Under the pieces are notes generated by a model, which saw only the letters and a program-made list of their open reading frames with translations, was not told the origin of the DNA and did not search any database. From assembly GCA_023409435.1 (NCBI GenBank), contig JAEYHP010000168.1, positions 1 through 40,356 of the forward strand: a stretch of DNA of 40,356 nt, given 5' to 3'. This DNA comes from Bacillota bacterium (GTDB taxonomy: Bacteria; Bacillota; Clostridia; Christensenellales; CAG-138). Shown here piece after piece: positions 8,201-16,097 of this stretch. Each line of letters starts with the position of its first letter. The stretch's first letter is position 1. A program made the translations under genes and the position numbers.

Positions 8201-10760
8201 TGTCTACCACAATTTGTATTGCGGTTTCTTTTGCGCCCGAAACCGCTTTAACGGTATGTGTGCCGTCCGCAAACGCAGTTGTATCCAACTCATAGCCTAC
8301 TGCCGTAACTTCTTCAGCAGGAATATGAAACGAAATATCCAACCTTGGGGACATACCGGAACTATCGCCGATTGTGTGAATGGCGTCGTAAGCCGTGCTG
8401 GGATTGGATTTTGCATTATCCGGCTCAATTTTAATGGGAAGATAATTTTTTCCGTTTGCTAGTCTCAGTTGGAGATTGGTGACCGTATAATCATCACGGT
8501 TTTCCGAAGGGATATAAATATCATCAAAAGGCGTACCGGAATCTCCCGCCCACATGCTGAGCGTAAGATCATAGTTTCCGCTCTCATCCTGAGAAAAGTA
8601 CTTGTTATCCACGGGTATAATGCGTGAATCCAAGCTGGACCATTTGGAGAAAAAGGAGAGGACCTCATTGGGTGTAGTGCTGGATGTGGCTGTCAATGCG
8701 TTTTTAAAATAACTGTTTAGTCCCTCTAACGTCAGTGCGAAATAAGCGCCGTTTTCCAAAACCGGTTTTGTTAAAACCTCTTCGTCATCAATAAACAGCT
8801 TGGTATTGCTGTTATCGTTTCCTGCGTTTGCGGTGACGGTTCTGTTGCCGCTTAACACACTGCTGCCACTGACATTCAGACGAACGCCGTCAATATCGTT
8901 GATCCGATTGATATCTACTCTGTAAGTTTCCGTCGTGGTCTTACGGAATAGGTTATATCCCTCGACAAAGAACTCAACGTAATCATGTCCGAACAGAATA
9001 TCGGCAGGAATGCGTGCAAAAAAATTGTACTTGACGCGTTGGGTAGCTTCGTACACTCGCTTGAATGCTCCCTGCCCGTCCAGCCTGTAATTAATGGCCA
9101 TGTAGGTCAGGCCCATCGTATCTCCAATGTCAAAGGTAACATTAAGCTCGTCCCCTTCGTTAATTGGCTCAATGGCATCGGTCAGAACAACGGACGGAGA
9201 AGAACCGTCGTCCGGGCTGTAACCTTCATACCCGCGGAAAGGAATAAGGCTGGCCGGAACTTGCCAGGCTTCTACTACGCCGGGATCGGCGGGAGTATCT
9301 GTACTGACCTTGATGCCCTGGTTATCTGCAGTTCTAGGATAGGTATATTGAATGGACGTATGTGAGCCGGCGACAAGATCTGCGCCGTTCTCGTTAAACT
9401 TCGCCTTTACTATCGGGGTTTCATACGTATGTCCGATTATCATAGTCCGTTCGTCGGACTGGTGCAGCCCGCCATAATCAATGCGGACGATATCCTCGTT
9501 TTCCCGCAGGTTGGACCCATGGTAGGCATTGAATTGCGCGACAGTCGAACCGTTATTGCTCAACCAGAGTACAAGTGGTTTTCCTGGCTCTACCATCACA
9601 TTCGGTTCGGTTGAAGGCCAGGTCAGATATGTACCACTGGGATACAGATAGTACAAATTGTAGAACCCATAATTGATTGCCTGATTTGTCCGGTTGTATA
9701 TCTCTATGTAAGACCATTGCTGGCCTGTGCCCGGAGGCGTGACGATTTCCGTGATCACGAATGGCGCTTTTTCTTCGTCATCCATGGGAGCATATTCAAC
9801 CGGTGTGGTTATTTCAGCGTTTGTGCCGCTGATTCCGGCGCCGTAGGAAGCTTCCACATACCAGATAATATCGTCGCCCCATAATAGCGTTCGATCCAAT
9901 GTGACCGTATAGTCCGTTGTGCCGGATATGCGTTCCATTTTAGCCTTAAGATACTCGAGGCTTTCAGCCTGTTTATAATTCAGGTATACATTCATGGCGC
10001 CAACCATTCCGTCAATGGTTGCTGTAGCGGTAAAGGGCTGACTGGCCCCGACGGTGGGAGAACTACTGCTGGCAGAAACGACTGCCGGGGCATCTGTATC
10101 ATAGTCCACGCTTGTTTCGGGAACCTGCCAGTCGTAAACGGTACCGGGGGTCGCTAATGAAACCTCCTGTTTTGTTGAAACAATTCCACTTCTAGGGTAG
10201 GTGTAATGAACGCCGAGCTTGTTACCGTTCTGCGCTGCGGGCACATCAGCGCCACCTTGGTTGCACCACGCCTCCGTAATAATATTCTCCGGATCGCGCC
10301 CAATCCGAAACCCACGTGTTCCGGTTGCATGGACGCCGGAAAAATTTATCATATAAATATCAACGTTATTGACCAGATTGACGCCATAATATGCGTTAAA
10401 ATCATCAAGGTCGATGCCCTTTGTACCATCATTATACCAAAGGATAATACATTTACCGGGCTCTATGATGACATCGGTGCCATTGGTTGACCAGGTATAT
10501 CCAAGCGATGTCGTGTACCAGTAGTAACATTTATAATCCTTGAAATTAATAGGGCTGCTTGAATTGTTATAGATTTCCGTGTAGGTGTAGCGCGTATTGG
10601 TCGGACCGGTCGTTACAACTTCCGTCACGATAAGCGGGGAAGCATTTTCCGGCTCAAACTCATCGACTGCTTTGGCAACAGGAAGTGCAAATGTTAAAGT
10701 AGAGAACAAAGTCATCAATACAATGAGGCAGGATAGGACGGACTTGAGCTTGCGTTTCAT
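5280..10760 (-). CDS. Large secreted wall-anchored protein with two lamin-tail domains and a calcineurin-like phosphoesterase domain
   Basis: 1826 aa. Signal peptide MKRKLKSVLSCLIVLMTLFS...AKA (cleavage near residue 32). Two lamin-tail-like domains follow (about 40-175 and 330-485: ITEVVTTGPTNTRYTYTEIY and ITEIVTPPGTGQQWSYIEIY), then Ig-like/beta modules. A calcineurin-type metallophosphoesterase lies at about 1130-1350, with metal-ligand motifs FAWMTDTQY, TGDLVDEYE, GGNHD and NGHYHGSS. After it come a fibronectin-III-like segment, an InlB-type beta repeat (about 1505-1575), a Pro-rich spacer with repeated TP/SPAN units, a beta domain and the sorting signal SPKTG plus membrane helix plus RKRQKA. 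The start has AGGAGG five nt upstream. It should hydrolyse a phosphoester outside the cell while covalently attached to the wall; the substrate (nucleotide, DNA end, teichoic or phytic phosphate) is unknown. It follows yibE/F on the same strand. Confidence 0.88.
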   Translation of the reverse strand: MKRKLKSVLSCLIVLMTLFSTLTFALPVAKAVDEFEPENASPLIVTEVVTTGPTNTRYTYTEIYNNSSSPINFKDYKCYYWYTTSLGYTWSTNGTDVIIEPGKCIILWYNDGTKGIDLDDFNAYYGVNLVNNVDIYMINFSGVHATGTRGFRIGRDPENIITEAWCNQGGADVPAAQNGNKLGVHYTYPRSGIVSTKQEVSLATPGTVYDWQVPETSVDYDTDAPAVVSASSSSPTVGASQPFTATATIDGMVGAMNVYLNYKQAESLEYLKAKMERISGTTDYTVTLDRTLLWGDDIIWYVEASYGAGISGTNAEITTPVEYAPMDDEEKAPFVITEIVTPPGTGQQWSYIEIYNRTNQAINYGFYNLYYLYPSGTYLTWPSTEPNVMVEPGKPLVLWLSNNGSTVAQFNAYHGSNLRENEDIVRIDYGGLHQSDERTMIIGHTYETPIVKAKFNENGADLVAGSHTSIQYTYPRTADNQGIKVSTDTPADPGVVEAWQVPASLIPFRGYEGYSPDDGSSPSVVLTDAIEPINEGDELNVTFDIGDTMGLTYMAINYRLDGQGAFKRVYEATQRVKYNFFARIPADILFGHDYVEFFVEGYNLFRKTTTETYRVDINRINDIDGVRLNVSGSSVLSGNRTVTANAGNDNSNTKLFIDDEEVLTKPVLENGAYFALTLEGLNSYFKNALTATSSTTPNEVLSFFSKWSSLDSRIIPVDNKYFSQDESGNYDLTLSMWAGDSGTPFDDIYIPSENRDDYTVTNLQLRLANGKNYLPIKIEPDNAKSNPSTAYDAIHTIGDSSGMSPRLDISFHIPAEEVTAVGYELDTTAFADGTHTVKAVSGAKETAIQIVVDNTRPQIDVGVAEDSVVNNQLSIDPEITDDNGIARSGATLDGEEISIPYTADARDLSIGEHELVITAIDAAGNIAQKTVHFKTEEVDPNAEGNNGGEITTASAKLSVNISELNADTATVEFMQGKKLTIENGGVTVESGYGTSPLSDTGSASAGDIPYELYTINAATVDETDTIRANWAGSANYADASHAIKMYVLNFTTDEWERIGTADSQGKIDASFAAGNHLQNEKAYILIQGLAMSSAPNTATSSSIMAASASSVMATASSIMNAPASPWDGTSRPDNYDFAFAWMTDTQYYVESWPYHFYDQNEWLVDIADEWKVRYTIHTGDLVDEYELNEQWLVADKAMKILDDAGMPYGVLGGNHDVAAGNQLYGNYWKYFGEQRFMDNPWYGDSYNNNLGHYDLLTENGQDFIVLYMSWDIYENEINWMNEVLEQYSDRIAIICLHRYTHVTMTDGTYLDYAGKMLQENVVAKNPNVIAVINGHYHGSSIETTAFDDNNDGVDDRQVYQICTDYQSDVEGGSEYIKFLYFDLQNNKIYMNSYSPYRQDFNYFDTPRLESYAAGTKTNNMDIFELDVGFDTAEKVLTTQNFDVQLLSDSLIGKVENVVDNAEYVWEELAPNTTYGWYAKVTNEKGGVTLTQVQELTTTRVEHKVTVSAGAGGSISNPGVTMVADGGDITFTIAPHAGYRVDQLLLDGQPVSLTDGKLTLSNVIADHTISVSFKKSASGSQNPGKPQEPVSTPTPQLPVITPASPANALAPQSPANSLEPQVPVSTPVPQNSTGPDESPSAASLPAQEVTDSASGAVIEFSEVALPADITDLTMHATLLPLSDSDESVYNSVEALMREDKSFKDFSNIAIFDIKLLNQDGQAITNFNGKIKVRIPVPTGMSGDLRVLWYDDQTGAVVDMGAVLENGYLVFETDHLSYYVVSQFGEGINTTSDSPKTGVNVTPYLIGGLLIVACAIGLYIAVRKRQKA

Positions 10761-10845
10761 TTTAACCTCCTAAGAAATCGTTTGGGTTTATTTATTCGAA
10801 CCACCAGTGACGCCCTCTAACAATAATGTGAAGGTTTCACAGCAG

Positions 10846-12000
10846 TCATTTTATGGATTGTGAATGGTTCTTCGCTGTCAGCAGAACAGAAGAAACTGCC
10901 GAGACAAGCGGCACAGTCGCAATAACTCCCAAAGAACCGGAAATTCCTCTTAAAATCTCTATTCCGATTTCATATTGGCTCATAAGCTGTAGATAGGGCA
11001 TGTTATACGCATATAAAATAATAATTGTATTGATGGAAGTTCCGGCAAACGCCAAAATCAGCGTGTTGGACATAGTCCCCATCATATCTCTTCCTACATT
11101 GATGCCGGAACGGAAAAGCTGCTTTTTGTTCATATCCGGATTAAGAAAATGCAGTTCGTTGATGGTTGAAGCAATGGACATGCTTACATCCATGACGGCT
11201 CCCAGTGAAGCGATCAAAATGCCGGAAAACAAGATTTCACCTATTTTTAGTTTGCTGTTATTTGCGATATAAATAAGGGATTCGATTTCCTGTACATTGA
11301 ATCCTGAGATATGGGCAAGTGCGCCGAAGGCAAACGCCAGCAGGCCGGCAATAAGAACACCAGCAATCGTTCCCAAAATGGCGCTCATGGATTTCACCGT
11401 CCAGCCGCCAATCAACACCATGGTTACGAAGGTTGTAAGGATACAAATGATAGTTGCCGCAAAAAAAGGCGATACGCCAACATAAATCATGGGGAGATAC
11501 AAAAAAATAATGCAGGCAAAAGTGAATATCAGAGCGACAGATGAGGTAATCCCTTTTTTTCCACCAATCAGACATAATACAAGAATGAAAAGCGCGATCA
11601 TAACCCAAAGGACGTTTCCCCGGTCATAGTTATACACGCTGCCGGTTATCGTACCGTCTCTTTCACTTACCATGACGATCACGGGCGTACCAACCGTGCA
11701 GTAAGTACCTGCCAGGTAGCTGTTTGGGTTTTGCGCCTCACAAAGCTTCCCTTTGTGCTCTCCGGATAGAATTTGGACCTTTACAAGCTGATTACCTGCA
11801 TATTCACCGCTTTCCTCAAACTGAGAATTATCTTGTACGATCTGAACTACCCTTGCTTTTTCAAAAGTGGTGCCATTGTCGGCGCGCAGCGGTGTCTTTT
11901 TCACCCCAGAGTTAAAAATAATAAGTCCGCCGATAAATGCGACCGACAAAATTGATAAAATAAGAAAAAAGAATTTTTTCTTGTTTTCTAAAAGTTTCAT
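10846..12000 (-). CDS. YibE/F family membrane protein
   Basis: 384 aa. One N-terminal membrane anchor (FFFLILSILSVAFIGGLIIF) is followed by an extracytoplasmic beta-rich domain (about 35-125, with VKVQILSGEHKGKL and AGTYCTVGTPVIVMV). Six or seven membrane helices then hold the family core (IGGWTVKSMSAILGTIAGVL, ASLGAVMDVSMSIAS, FRSGINVGRDMMGTMSNTL). The length and order fit full YibE/F proteins, whose role is unproven but which are usually regarded as transport-like. The gene lies 85 bp upstream of the giant wall protein on the same strand with no clear terminator between, so co-transcription is likely. The nearest good Shine-Dalgarno, AAGGAG, is 13 nt from the ATG, unusually far. Confidence 0.88.
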   Translation of the reverse strand: MKLLENKKKFFFLILSILSVAFIGGLIIFNSGVKKTPLRADNGTTFEKARVVQIVQDNSQFEESGEYAGNQLVKVQILSGEHKGKLCEAQNPNSYLAGTYCTVGTPVIVMVSERDGTITGSVYNYDRGNVLWVMIALFILVLCLIGGKKGITSSVALIFTFACIIFLYLPMIYVGVSPFFAATIICILTTFVTMVLIGGWTVKSMSAILGTIAGVLIAGLLAFAFGALAHISGFNVQEIESLIYIANNSKLKIGEILFSGILIASLGAVMDVSMSIASTINELHFLNPDMNKKQLFRSGINVGRDMMGTMSNTLILAFAGTSINTIIILYAYNMPYLQLMSQYEIGIEILRGISGSLGVIATVPLVSAVSSVLLTAKNHSQSIK

Positions 12001-12164
12001 TAATGGGAAAATACTCCTTACCTATAACATCTCTTTAATATTAATTAGTTATGATTAAGTTCATGTTTGGATGGAGTTATTAATGCGTTAAGTATGTGTC
12101 AAGTTGTTTTTCTTAGCAGCGAAAATCTAATGAGCATAACAAGAATGACAAGGCTGCTGGTATT

Positions 12165-12548
12165 CTTTATATAATCTTTCTTGCCCGGAACGTAAAGCGC
12201 GTAACGGGCGTTGATATTTCAACAGCCATGGTCAGGTATGCAAAGAAGAAGTTTGCAGATCCGCGCATCATTCTGCTGGCTGCAGACATTGAAGAAATAA
12301 CCTTTGCCAAGTCGTTCGACCGCTGCATGGTGTATAATGCGTTTCCGCTCAGAAAAGCTCATGACCGGCGGCAGGCTCACCGTAGCTCACAGCAGAAGCC
12401 GCGCGGCCATCAACCATCATCACACTGGACGGTATCCTTTGGTTTGCTGCACGAAGATGGGCTTGCTACGCTATTTAAACGATATGTGGATGTTGATGTG
12501 GTTGTATCCAACGATGAGATATATGTTGTTTCGGGAGTAAAACAATAA
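12165..12548 (+). pseudogene. SAM-dependent methyltransferase remnant
   Basis: A class I methyltransferase can be followed across frame changes. LARNVKRVTGVDISTAMVRY (motif I end and post-I acidic Asp), ADPRIILLAADIEEITFAKSFDRCMVYNAFP and, near the end, GLLHEDGLATLFKRYVDVDV share one frame. The middle piece LMTGGRLTVAHSRSRAAINH (the post-motif strand) is in another frame (about 12355-12415). The glycine-rich SAM loop at the N-terminus is missing or degraded. Two compensating indels and the lost N-terminus make it non-functional. It precedes the IS end at 12601. Confidence 0.75.
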
Positions 12549-12600
12549 ATCGTATTGATAATAAGCGAAGCGGTTAAGCTGATTAGGTCGGTTTAACTGC

Positions 12601-12788
12601 TTCGCATTATGTTTGAGGTTGTGTGAAAACCAAAAAATCGCACAGCTAAAATTGCCAAAGTGGGGCAGCTCTGTTTGATTTAAAAGTAATTTATCCAGAA
12701 TAATGGCTTAATAGGGTGAAAACGATGCGAAAGTGGGGAGAAAAATTTTCCAAAATTCGTTTTCATAGCTATTCAATATGCCGTCATT
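12601..12788. repeat. End of an IS1182-type element, truncated by a second IS
   Basis: The first 23 bases (12601-12623) are identical to 4783-4805 next to the transposase remnant. They run into GTGTGAAAACC, which matches inverted the GTTTTCACAC at 5108-5117. No transposase is readable in the following 165 bp, and a complete different IS begins at 12789. The simplest reading is one end of an older IS copy whose remainder is lost. Confidence 0.5.
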
Positions 12789-12843
12789 AAAAGAGCTTCC
12801 GAATTTATTCGAAAGCTCTCAGATTGTCAACAAAGCCCGTGTT

Positions 12844-13719
12844 TCAAGAGAAGCACGGGCTTTGCCGTAGATGAAAAAGCGAAGAACAAATGCTAGCTCC
12901 AAGGTCATAGAGAACCTTGGCTATTTTTTTCATGTTCTGTACAGCCGCAGTGAGGAAGGATTGTTCGCGCATGTTGGCAAGGCCCAGCATCCGGGCCGTT
13001 CGTAATCCATGCAATTCTTTTGCGTCTGCAAAGGAGCGTTCAATGGTTTCTTTGCGCCAGGAGTAAAGTAGTTTTCCGGTGGGTGACTTCGTGAATGCAA
13101 TGGTATCATCCAGATATTGCTGCCAGACATGCCGTGTCACCACCCTCCTTGCCGCTTTTTCACTCAGACATTCTTGTCTTCGTAGACAGTTCCGGCATAT
13201 TCGTCCATTGCTGCAATATTCGCGATACCCGTTACGGTTGGTCGTCTTGTGCAGTAGCAGTTGACCTTCGGGACAGATATAAGCATCCTGTTCGCAGTTA
13301 TATTTGAACCGGTATTTTCCCATCGTGTCGGTAGCGTGGGTATGCCGTCTGTATCCAATGACGCCCTGTATGCCTTTGTCGTGTAACTGCTTGCAGACGA
13401 TACTGTTGTGGTAACCTGCGTCTAAGCCCATGAACTCCGGCAATATGCCCAGCCGCCCTTCAATTTGCTCCAGAATCTCTGGAATGGGGTCCACATCGTT
13501 AACATTGGCTGGGGTAACATGAACATTGACCACGATATTGCGCTTGCTGTCTACTGTCCGGTGCTCGCTGTAATGAAAACCGTCGGGCTTGCCCTCCTTG
13601 TGCAATTGCCCGCTGTCGGGATCAACAGGGCTCTGCTGGACCACCCGGGCAGGCGGGGCGCCATCGCCGTCTTTCGGGTCGAAGGGCTTTTTACCCAGCG
13701 TTTCCCGTTCTTCATTCAC
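12844..13719 (-). CDS. IS1182-family transposase, C-terminal part
   Basis: 291 aa from a GTG at 13719. It holds the second half of a DDE transposase: a linker rich in charged residues (NEERETLGKKPFDPKDGDG), YHNSIVCKQLHDKG after the acidic LGLDAGYH-type strand (here FMGLDAGYH), a Cys-rich zinc-ribbon-like insert (YICPEGQLL...CRNCLRRQECL) and the closing RKETIERSFADAKELHGLRTARMLG segment with the catalytic Glu. It overlaps the end of the N-terminal frame by 4 nt (GTGA), so it could be made by coupling, by -1 frameshifting, or be the result of a mutation in a formerly single gene. Confidence 0.85.
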   Translation of the reverse strand: MNEERETLGKKPFDPKDGDGAPPARVVQQSPVDPDSGQLHKEGKPDGFHYSEHRTVDSKRNIVVNVHVTPANVNDVDPIPEILEQIEGRLGILPEFMGLDAGYHNSIVCKQLHDKGIQGVIGYRRHTHATDTMGKYRFKYNCEQDAYICPEGQLLLHKTTNRNGYREYCSNGRICRNCLRRQECLSEKAARRVVTRHVWQQYLDDTIAFTKSPTGKLLYSWRKETIERSFADAKELHGLRTARMLGLANMREQSFLTAAVQNMKKIAKVLYDLGASICSSLFHLRQSPCFS

Positions 13720-14243
13720 AAGGCTTTCATATAGGCCTTGGGCTGTATCGTAACCTGTACGGCTTGCTTGTGATGCTTGTTTGCCTTGGCTTTTATGTGG
13801 GTGGAATCGATGTACATCACTTTTCCGTCCACCAGCCCGTGCTGCTGTGCCTGCCTTAGGATTTTATTAAATATCTCCTCCGCTATGTTATTCCCTTTGA
13901 ACCGCCGCTGTCGGTTGGCGCTAATCGTAGCATGATCGGGTACCTTATCCGTGATTCCAAGCCCACAGAACCACCGATAGGCCATGTTGCACTGCACTTC
14001 TTGCGCTATACGTATCTCCGAGCGGATTCCATACAGGTATCCAATAAACAGCATCCGGAACAGAATTTCAGGATCTATGGCCGGTCTGCCGTTGTCTGCA
14101 CAGTACAAGGGCGCACACAGCTCGTAAATAAAGCTGAAGTCAATTCCTGCATCGATCTTTCTCAACAAGTGATCTTTGGGTACCAGCATATCGTACGTTA
14201 CCATTTCCATTGCTTCCTGCTTATTTCGATCTTTCCGTAACAT
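13716..14243 (-). CDS. IS1182-family transposase, N-terminal part
   Basis: 175 aa starting at an ATG just inside the IS. It contains the N-terminal IS1182/DUF772-type domain (VPKDHLLRKIDAGIDFSFIY, GRPAIDPEILFRMLFIGYLYGIRSE, MAYRWFCGLGITDKVPDHATIS). It also holds the first catalytic Asp strand GKVMYIDSTHIKAKANKHH. The frame closes at TGA after AYMKAL, whereas related transposases continue without interruption into the NEERE...GKKPF segment that here lies in the -1 frame. Together with the downstream frame it covers a whole transposase. Confidence 0.85.
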   Translation of the reverse strand: MLRKDRNKQEAMEMVTYDMLVPKDHLLRKIDAGIDFSFIYELCAPLYCADNGRPAIDPEILFRMLFIGYLYGIRSEIRIAQEVQCNMAYRWFCGLGITDKVPDHATISANRQRRFKGNNIAEEIFNKILRQAQQHGLVDGKVMYIDSTHIKAKANKHHKQAVQVTIQPKAYMKAL

Positions 14244-14459
14244 AGCTTGTTTCTCCTTTTTCTCTTGTTGTTATATTCGACACGACCACCCCTTTTTCCT
14301 TTTGGTTTTTCTAACTTCTTAATAAAAAAATGACCACCGACAGGTTTGTCGATGGTCTGAGAGCTTCCGAATTTATTCGAAAGCTCTTTTTCATCAGTTT
14401 ATTCATTAAACATTGACAACCTAAGATTCATTGATAAAATTTGTTAACGCGTGATCGTT

Positions 14460-15299
14460 TTATACGGCCGCCCACTCCTCTTTTCCGCCGAACGGAAACA
14501 GGATACCCTCCGCCCGGCACATTGCAGCCCGTATGGTGGAAAGCCCCGGCGCAACATGAAACGCCTGTTCCGCTACCTTGCAAAACACATAAGAGGAGCA
14601 ATTGCCCGCGCGTTCGCCAATGCCAAAGAGCGTTGTGTCCACGGCTTTTACGCCAGTCTTTACCGCCTCGCAGGCAATGGCGGCGGCCATGCCAAGATCG
14701 TTATGCGCATGGATGCCAAATTCCATATCCGTATTTTCCACCAGCGCCCGTACAAACCGCCGCGTCATCGAGGGCGTCAAAATCCCCACCGTATCCGCAA
14801 GCCGCACATGGCTTACCCCTGCGCGCTTTAGCTCGTTGGCAAGGGAAATGAGATAGGAAAGCTCCGCGCGCGGAGCGTCTTGAAACCCCACGCTGACTTG
14901 AAAACCCTGTTCCTGCGCAAGCGACACGCAGGAAAGAAGCGTCCGCCGCACGTAGGCGCGGTCCGTGTTCAGCACGCCCAGTATCAGGTGATCCGAAACC
15001 GGGGCGCTGATGTGTATGACGTCGGGCGCGCAATCCGCCGCATGCAGCACATCTTCTTTTTTCATCCTGCTCCATACGGCGACCCTGGTATGTTTTCGTT
15101 CCTGCAGCATCCGGCAGATCAGCTTCTTTTCTTCCGGCCCCGCAGCGGGGATTCCCGCCTCGATCTGCGCAAAGCCCGCGCAATCAAGCACCGAAAACAA
15201 ACGCAGCCGGGCCTCTGCGTTGAGCGCTATGCCGGGGCTCTGCAAGCCGTCCCGAAGCGTGGTATCCGTAATAGAGACCTCCCGCTTAAGTTCCGTCAT
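14460..15299 (-). CDS. nifValpha: Homocitrate synthase, alpha (N-terminal, catalytic barrel) subunit
   Basis: 279 aa. It is the N-terminal TIM-barrel half of a homocitrate/isopropylmalate-type synthase: TDTTLRDGLQSPGIALNAEA (metal and substrate site, residues 11-30), AGIPAAGPEEK, GFQDAPRAE, RLADTVGILTP and the HAHNDLGMAAA metal-binding motif. It condenses acetyl-CoA with 2-oxoglutarate to homocitrate, an organic ligand of FeMo-cofactor. The C-terminal half is supplied by the upstream gene; their reading frames overlap by ATGA (15299-15296), implying translational coupling. A split NifV with omega before alpha is known from Clostridium pasteurianum. No terminator was recognised between its stop and the IS end 69 bp downstream. 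Confidence 0.9.
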   Translation of the reverse strand: MTELKREVSITDTTLRDGLQSPGIALNAEARLRLFSVLDCAGFAQIEAGIPAAGPEEKKLICRMLQERKHTRVAVWSRMKKEDVLHAADCAPDVIHISAPVSDHLILGVLNTDRAYVRRTLLSCVSLAQEQGFQVSVGFQDAPRAELSYLISLANELKRAGVSHVRLADTVGILTPSMTRRFVRALVENTDMEFGIHAHNDLGMAAAIACEAVKTGVKAVDTTLFGIGERAGNCSSYVFCKVAEQAFHVAPGLSTIRAAMCRAEGILFPFGGKEEWAAV

Positions 15300-16066
15300 G
15301 CAGGCCTTCCCTTTCTCGCGCCTTCCACCAGGACCTCAAACTCGCGCTGAGTCAGTCTTCCTTCCATCCCCATACGCTTCACATCCGATACAAGCTGTTC
15401 AATATCCACATCCGCACAGGAAATTTCTAGTTCATTGAGACGAAATATGACCGCGCTTTTGCCGGATTGGGCGTTAAGCACGATCTGCCGCTTTGCGCCC
15501 AGCATCTGAGGGGAAAACGGCTCATAGCTTTTTGCGTGCTTCATCAGGCCATCCACATGCACGCCGGAGGCAACCTCGAATATCGCCCCGCCCAATACCG
15601 GCTGGTGTTTGGGAATGCTCCGCCCCGTCGCCTGTTCCCAGGCCTCGGCGGCGGATTTGAGCGCCAACAGGTCCCAGTTTGCGTGCCCTGAAACATAGAG
15701 CGCCATCACCACGGTTTCAAGCGGCGCATACCCGCCCGCGCCCAGCAGGCTGACGCAGGCGCCCTCCCCACTCGTAAGCAGCCAATCGACCGTCAGCGCC
15801 GCGGCAAGCGAGGGCTCTCCCCGCGCGCAGAGGACTTGCCCATTCTTCTGTGTTTCTAAGAACGCGTCCTGATCATTACAAAACAGCGCGGCATCCACCT
15901 CATACAGGAGAGGCTCCGTATGTCGCCGTACCCCCGGTAGATCGGCTGCCCACAAAGGAGCGCCCACGTTTACCCCAAGCGCCGCGAGTGCCTCATACAG
16001 GGTGCGGACGGCGCTTGGATCGGCGGTGTTTTCCAGGCTGTGGAGCGTATAATCGATCAGCCGCAT
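15296..16066 (-). CDS. nifVomega: Homocitrate synthase, omega (C-terminal) subunit
   Basis: 256 aa. It corresponds to the C-terminal portion of NifV: HANWDLLALKSAAEAWEQAT, the conserved VLGGAIFEVASGVHVDGLMK and YEPFSPQMLGAKRQIVLNAQ blocks, and a terminal segment LSQ-type RLTQREFEVLVEGA. It lacks the DTTLRDG motif, which is in the next gene. It forms one enzyme with NifV-alpha. The ATG at 16066 has an AGGAAAGG box upstream and follows the ferredoxin gene by about 30 bp. The split is very likely natural, since each part has its own ribosome binding site region or coupled start. Confidence 0.88.
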   Translation of the reverse strand: MRLIDYTLHSLENTADPSAVRTLYEALAALGVNVGAPLWAADLPGVRRHTEPLLYEVDAALFCNDQDAFLETQKNGQVLCARGEPSLAAALTVDWLLTSGEGACVSLLGAGGYAPLETVVMALYVSGHANWDLLALKSAAEAWEQATGRSIPKHQPVLGGAIFEVASGVHVDGLMKHAKSYEPFSPQMLGAKRQIVLNAQSGKSAVIFRLNELEISCADVDIEQLVSDVKRMGMEGRLTQREFEVLVEGARKGRPA

Positions 16067-16097
16067 GATATCCTTTCCTCAATCATAGGACAGCTTG

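Larger units (their letters stand above)
12789..14390 (-). mobile_element. Complete IS1182-family insertion sequence (1602 bp)
   Basis: Both ends carry the same ~45-bp terminal inverted repeat. It starts AAAAGAGCTT at 12789 and ends AAGCTCTTTT at 14390, followed inward on both sides by a near-palindrome and a CTCAGA/TCTGAG segment. Each end can fold into an AGAGCTT..AAGCTCT hairpin followed by T residues, a typical transcription barrier. Flanks are TCATT and TCATC, so a 4-5 bp target duplication is possible but not exact. The element carries two overlapping transposase frames and lies only 69 bp beyond the stop of nifV-alpha. Confidence 0.85.

Noticed and set aside
14460..16066. nifV broken by a frameshift
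   Set aside because: The C-terminal half precedes the N-terminal half, which no single indel can produce, and the same split arrangement is known in C. pasteurianum.
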